Source: Paracoccaceae bacterium (lineage in GTDB: Bacteria > Pseudomonadota > Alphaproteobacteria > Rhodobacterales > Rhodobacteraceae). Taken from it: DNA of 10,288 nucleotides. Below are positions 8,468 through 10,288 of the stretch, in pieces. The notes under the pieces were generated by a model. That model saw only the letters and a program-made list of their open reading frames with translations, had not been told where the DNA came from and did not search any database. The stretch covers positions 1 through 10,288 of the forward strand of contig SLKW01000301.1 in NCBI GenBank assembly GCA_007134405.1, in the 5' to 3' direction. The position numbers were made by a program, and so were the translations under genes. Every line of letters begins with the position of its first letter. The stretch's first letter is position 1.

Positions 8468-8492
8468 CCCCGCCCTTGGGCGGGGTCTTTTT
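8468..8492 (+). terminator. Rho-independent terminator after ccrM
   Basis: CCCCGCCC (8468-8475) and GGGCGGGG (8478-8485) are exact complements, followed by TCTTTTT (8486-8492). The T-run is on the plus-strand side only, so it serves ccrM and not the convergent minus-strand gene. A weaker stem, GCCGAC/GTCGGC, lies just upstream at about 8438-8458. Confidence 0.9.
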
Positions 8493-8552
8493 CCGTGTGT
8501 CGCAAGCGCAGGCGGACCAACTGAGCGTCACCGCCCGTGGTCGTTGGGGAGG

Positions 8553-9539
8553 TCACGCCCGCAGGCTGGTGTCGGGCGTGTAGATCACCCGCTGCCCCTC
8601 GTGAAAATCATGCAGGTCGAGGGGCCAGACGGCGCGCGGCCAGCGCAGTTCCATCTTGCCGAGGCGCGGGCGATAGACGGCGGTGTAGAGCGTGCCGAAG
8701 CCCTGGTCGAAAGCCGAGGAGTAAAGCGGCACGCGCAGGAAAGCCGAGATGAACTTTTCCTGTGGCTCCACGTGCAGGGTCAGGCGCTGGAGGAGGAAGC
8801 GCTCGCGCTCGACCGTGGCGGTGAAGCGGGCGTGGCTGTCCCATTCGACGCGCTCCTGGTGGTTTGTGGCGACGGCGGCATGGGTGACGCGGGCCGGGCG
8901 GTCGGGGGCCATCATCACGGTGCGGAAATGGCGGTGCCGGTCGACCACGGTGACATTGTAGCTCATGTGAGTCGGGATGCGCGCCAGCGCCGCGCCGGCT
9001 TCGGCGGCGGTTTCGCAGGTCTGCAGCACGTAGCGCAGGATGATCGGCACGCCAAAGCCGTCGCCCACCACCCGCCGCCCGCCGAAGGTGAGCGAGATCG
9101 CAAGACCCGCGTCGTTCATCCCGTCCACCAGGCCCCAGAGCCCGTCGGACGTGCCGACGACCTTGCGGCCCTGCCATTCAGTGCGCATCACCACGGCGTC
9201 GAAGGCCTGGGGGTGATAGTCGTAGTTGCGCACGAGGACGGGTTCCTTGCCCGGCCAGATCGCCTGCGAACAGGCCGACAGATACGGCGGTGGGCGGTAG
9301 AAGCTGAGAAAGCGCGCCGCGTGATCGCCGCCGCCTGCCAGTTCGCAGAGCCGGTCGTAGAGCGGCACGATTTCGGGCATGTAGGCGGCAAGCGCCTTGC
9401 GGCTTTCCCAGTAGGTCGGGCGCGGATCCTCGCCCTCGCGCAGCCACCAGCGGTGGTAGTCGGGCCAGAACTCGTGGAAGAGCCCGGCCCATTTCGGGCC
9501 GGGCTCGGGTTCGCTGATGGCGCGCCAGACGAGCTGCAA
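8553..9539 (-). CDS. C45-family Ntn acyltransferase/hydrolase (penicillin acyltransferase-like)
   Basis: The 328-residue product resembles the isopenicillin-N acyltransferase-like (peptidase C45) family of Ntn hydrolases. These self-cleave before a cysteine and use it to make or break amide bonds. The likely nucleophile is Cys90 in YLSACSQA, followed by LVRNYDY at 102-108 and by GLVDGMNDAGLAISLTFGG (136-154), the family's usual G(M/V)N(D/E)xGL block. Residues 1-89 would be the small chain after processing. The start is a TTG at 9539. An AGGA that overlaps the preceding gene's stop codon lies 7 bases upstream, and the next in-frame ATG (residue 54) would cut into the conserved N terminus. It is cytoplasmic as far as can be seen; no signal peptide. 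Substrate unknown. It follows the ATP-grasp gene by 9 bases and is probably translated with it. Confidence 0.85.
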   Translation of the reverse strand: MQLVWRAISEPEPGPKWAGLFHEFWPDYHRWWLREGEDPRPTYWESRKALAAYMPEIVPLYDRLCELAGGGDHAARFLSFYRPPPYLSACSQAIWPGKEPVLVRNYDYHPQAFDAVVMRTEWQGRKVVGTSDGLWGLVDGMNDAGLAISLTFGGRRVVGDGFGVPIILRYVLQTCETAAEAGAALARIPTHMSYNVTVVDRHRHFRTVMMAPDRPARVTHAAVATNHQERVEWDSHARFTATVERERFLLQRLTLHVEPQEKFISAFLRVPLYSSAFDQGFGTLYTAVYRPRLGKMELRWPRAVWPLDLHDFHEGQRVIYTPDTSLRA

Positions 9540-9548
9540 GGGGGTGTC

Positions 9549-10288
9549 CTAGAGGATCTTGAAGGCCGGGTCGCTGACCGCGGGTCCGGCCGCGGCCATC
9601 GGCAAGGGCTTGGCCGAGACCGCCTGCTTGATGCCGTGAATCCACTTCTTCGCGCGTTCGTTGAGCTGGAAGCCCGAAGTCATCGACCGCCCGCGGGTCA
9701 CCAGGATGCCGATATCGGCGCCCTCGTAGCGGTAGTCGCCCGGGCGCAGGATGCGCAGGAAGAAGGCCTCGTTTTCGGATTCCACCGCCCGGCGGTGATA
9801 GTCGAACCGGTCGAAGACCACGCGCCCGTCCTCCAGAAGCCTGTAGATCCCGGTTTCGGGCACATCGGTGCAGATGTCGACCGAATCCTCGGTATGCTTG
9901 ATGACCATCTGCGACCAGCCGTCGATCATGTCGGGATCGGCCCAGCGGGCGTTCAGTTCCTCGACGTCGAGGTTGAACGGCTTTTTCGAGAACTCCAGCA
10001 GGTGGAACAGGAAGAGGGGCGCGTCGGCATGGGCGAAGGCCGCGTGGTTGGTCATCGAACTGGCGCCGGTGATGCGTGGGTTCAACTCGCCCAGCCAAAG
10101 ATCGCCGGTCTTCTTGTCGATCAGGAAGTCGAGTTCGAAATAGCCGCGATAGCCTTCCTTGCGCAGCTGCTCGCCGAACTTGAAGGTGAGTTCCCGCGCC
10201 TGCTGGCGGACCTTGGGCGGGAAGGCGGTGGCGAAGATCTCGTTGCCGCACCAGCCGCCGCGATAGGGGGTGAGTTCCTTGAAGCCGA
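9549..10288 (-). CDS. ATP-grasp enzyme (biotin carboxylase-like ligase), N terminus outside window
   Basis: The last 245 codons are visible; the frame runs through the right edge of the window, so the TTG at 10085 is internal and not a start. Near the edge are GGWCGNEIFA, then YRGYFELDFLID and LGELNPRITGASSMTNHAAF. This reproduces the ATP-grasp core in which Glu and Asn of ELNPR bind Mg2+-ATP, as in carbamoyl-phosphate synthase, biotin carboxylase and D-Ala ligase-type enzymes. The remaining 150 or so residues form a C-terminal domain with no biotinyl-lysine motif and no recognised partner domain. ATP-grasp enzymes activate a carboxylate as acyl phosphate and join it to an amine or other nucleophile. 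True biotin carboxylase activity is unlikely without a carrier protein gene in view. The gene ends in TAGGA, so its stop codon overlaps the ribosome site of the C45 gene. Confidence 0.85.
   Translation of the reverse strand, partial: GFKELTPYRGGWCGNEIFATAFPPKVRQQARELTFKFGEQLRKEGYRGYFELDFLIDKKTGDLWLGELNPRITGASSMTNHAAFAHADAPLFLFHLLEFSKKPFNLDVEELNARWADPDMIDGWSQMVIKHTEDSVDICTDVPETGIYRLLEDGRVVFDRFDYHRRAVESENEAFFLRILRPGDYRYEGADIGILVTRGRSMTSGFQLNERAKKWIHGIKQAVSAKPLPMAAAGPAVSDPAFKIL

Overview
The window looks like chromosomal DNA of an alphaproteobacterium of the Rhodobacteraceae (Rhodobacter/Roseobacter group). The reasons are the high GC content, a CcrM-type GANTC methyltransferase next to RNase HII, and protein sequences close to those I know from that family. 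No rRNA, tRNA, insertion sequence, integrase, phage gene or CRISPR array was seen. Most of it is core metabolism and housekeeping, with several small uncharacterised exported proteins in between.

Region 1 (1-3373): the N-terminal two thirds of acetylornithine aminotransferase argD (minus strand, running off the left edge) is divergent from ilvD (dihydroxy-acid dehydratase, plus strand). A short lipoprotein gene overlaps the 3' end of ilvD. Region 2 (3374-3776) has no convincing gene but carries five tandem 11-bp repeats at 3490-3544. Region 3 (3777-4746, minus strand) is a two-gene overlapping operon: a small exported protein followed by a two-TM membrane protein with a cytoplasmic OmpR-like winged helix at its C terminus, the reverse of the ToxR/CadC layout. 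Region 4 (4747-6340, plus strand) begins with a divergent control region holding a perfect 7-bp inverted repeat. Two related exported proteins follow; they share four cysteines at identical residue numbers and are separated by an intrinsic terminator. Region 5 (6341-6570) is a spacer with imperfect GAGTA repeats and two adjacent TTCG-loop hairpins.

Region 6 (6571-8492) is rnhB then ccrM, with two GANTC sites in the 80-bp gap ahead of ccrM, so CcrM could sense its own product there, and a strong intrinsic terminator after it. Region 7 (8553-10288, minus strand) is an ATP-grasp enzyme (partial, running off the right edge) followed 9 bases later by a C45-family Ntn acyltransferase/hydrolase. The two look translationally coupled.

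The best candidates for undescribed biology are the ATP-grasp/C45 pair, the reversed membrane winged-helix regulator with its exported partner and nearby palindrome, the four-cysteine exported paralogues, and the 11-bp tandem repeat. All functional proposals for these are inference.
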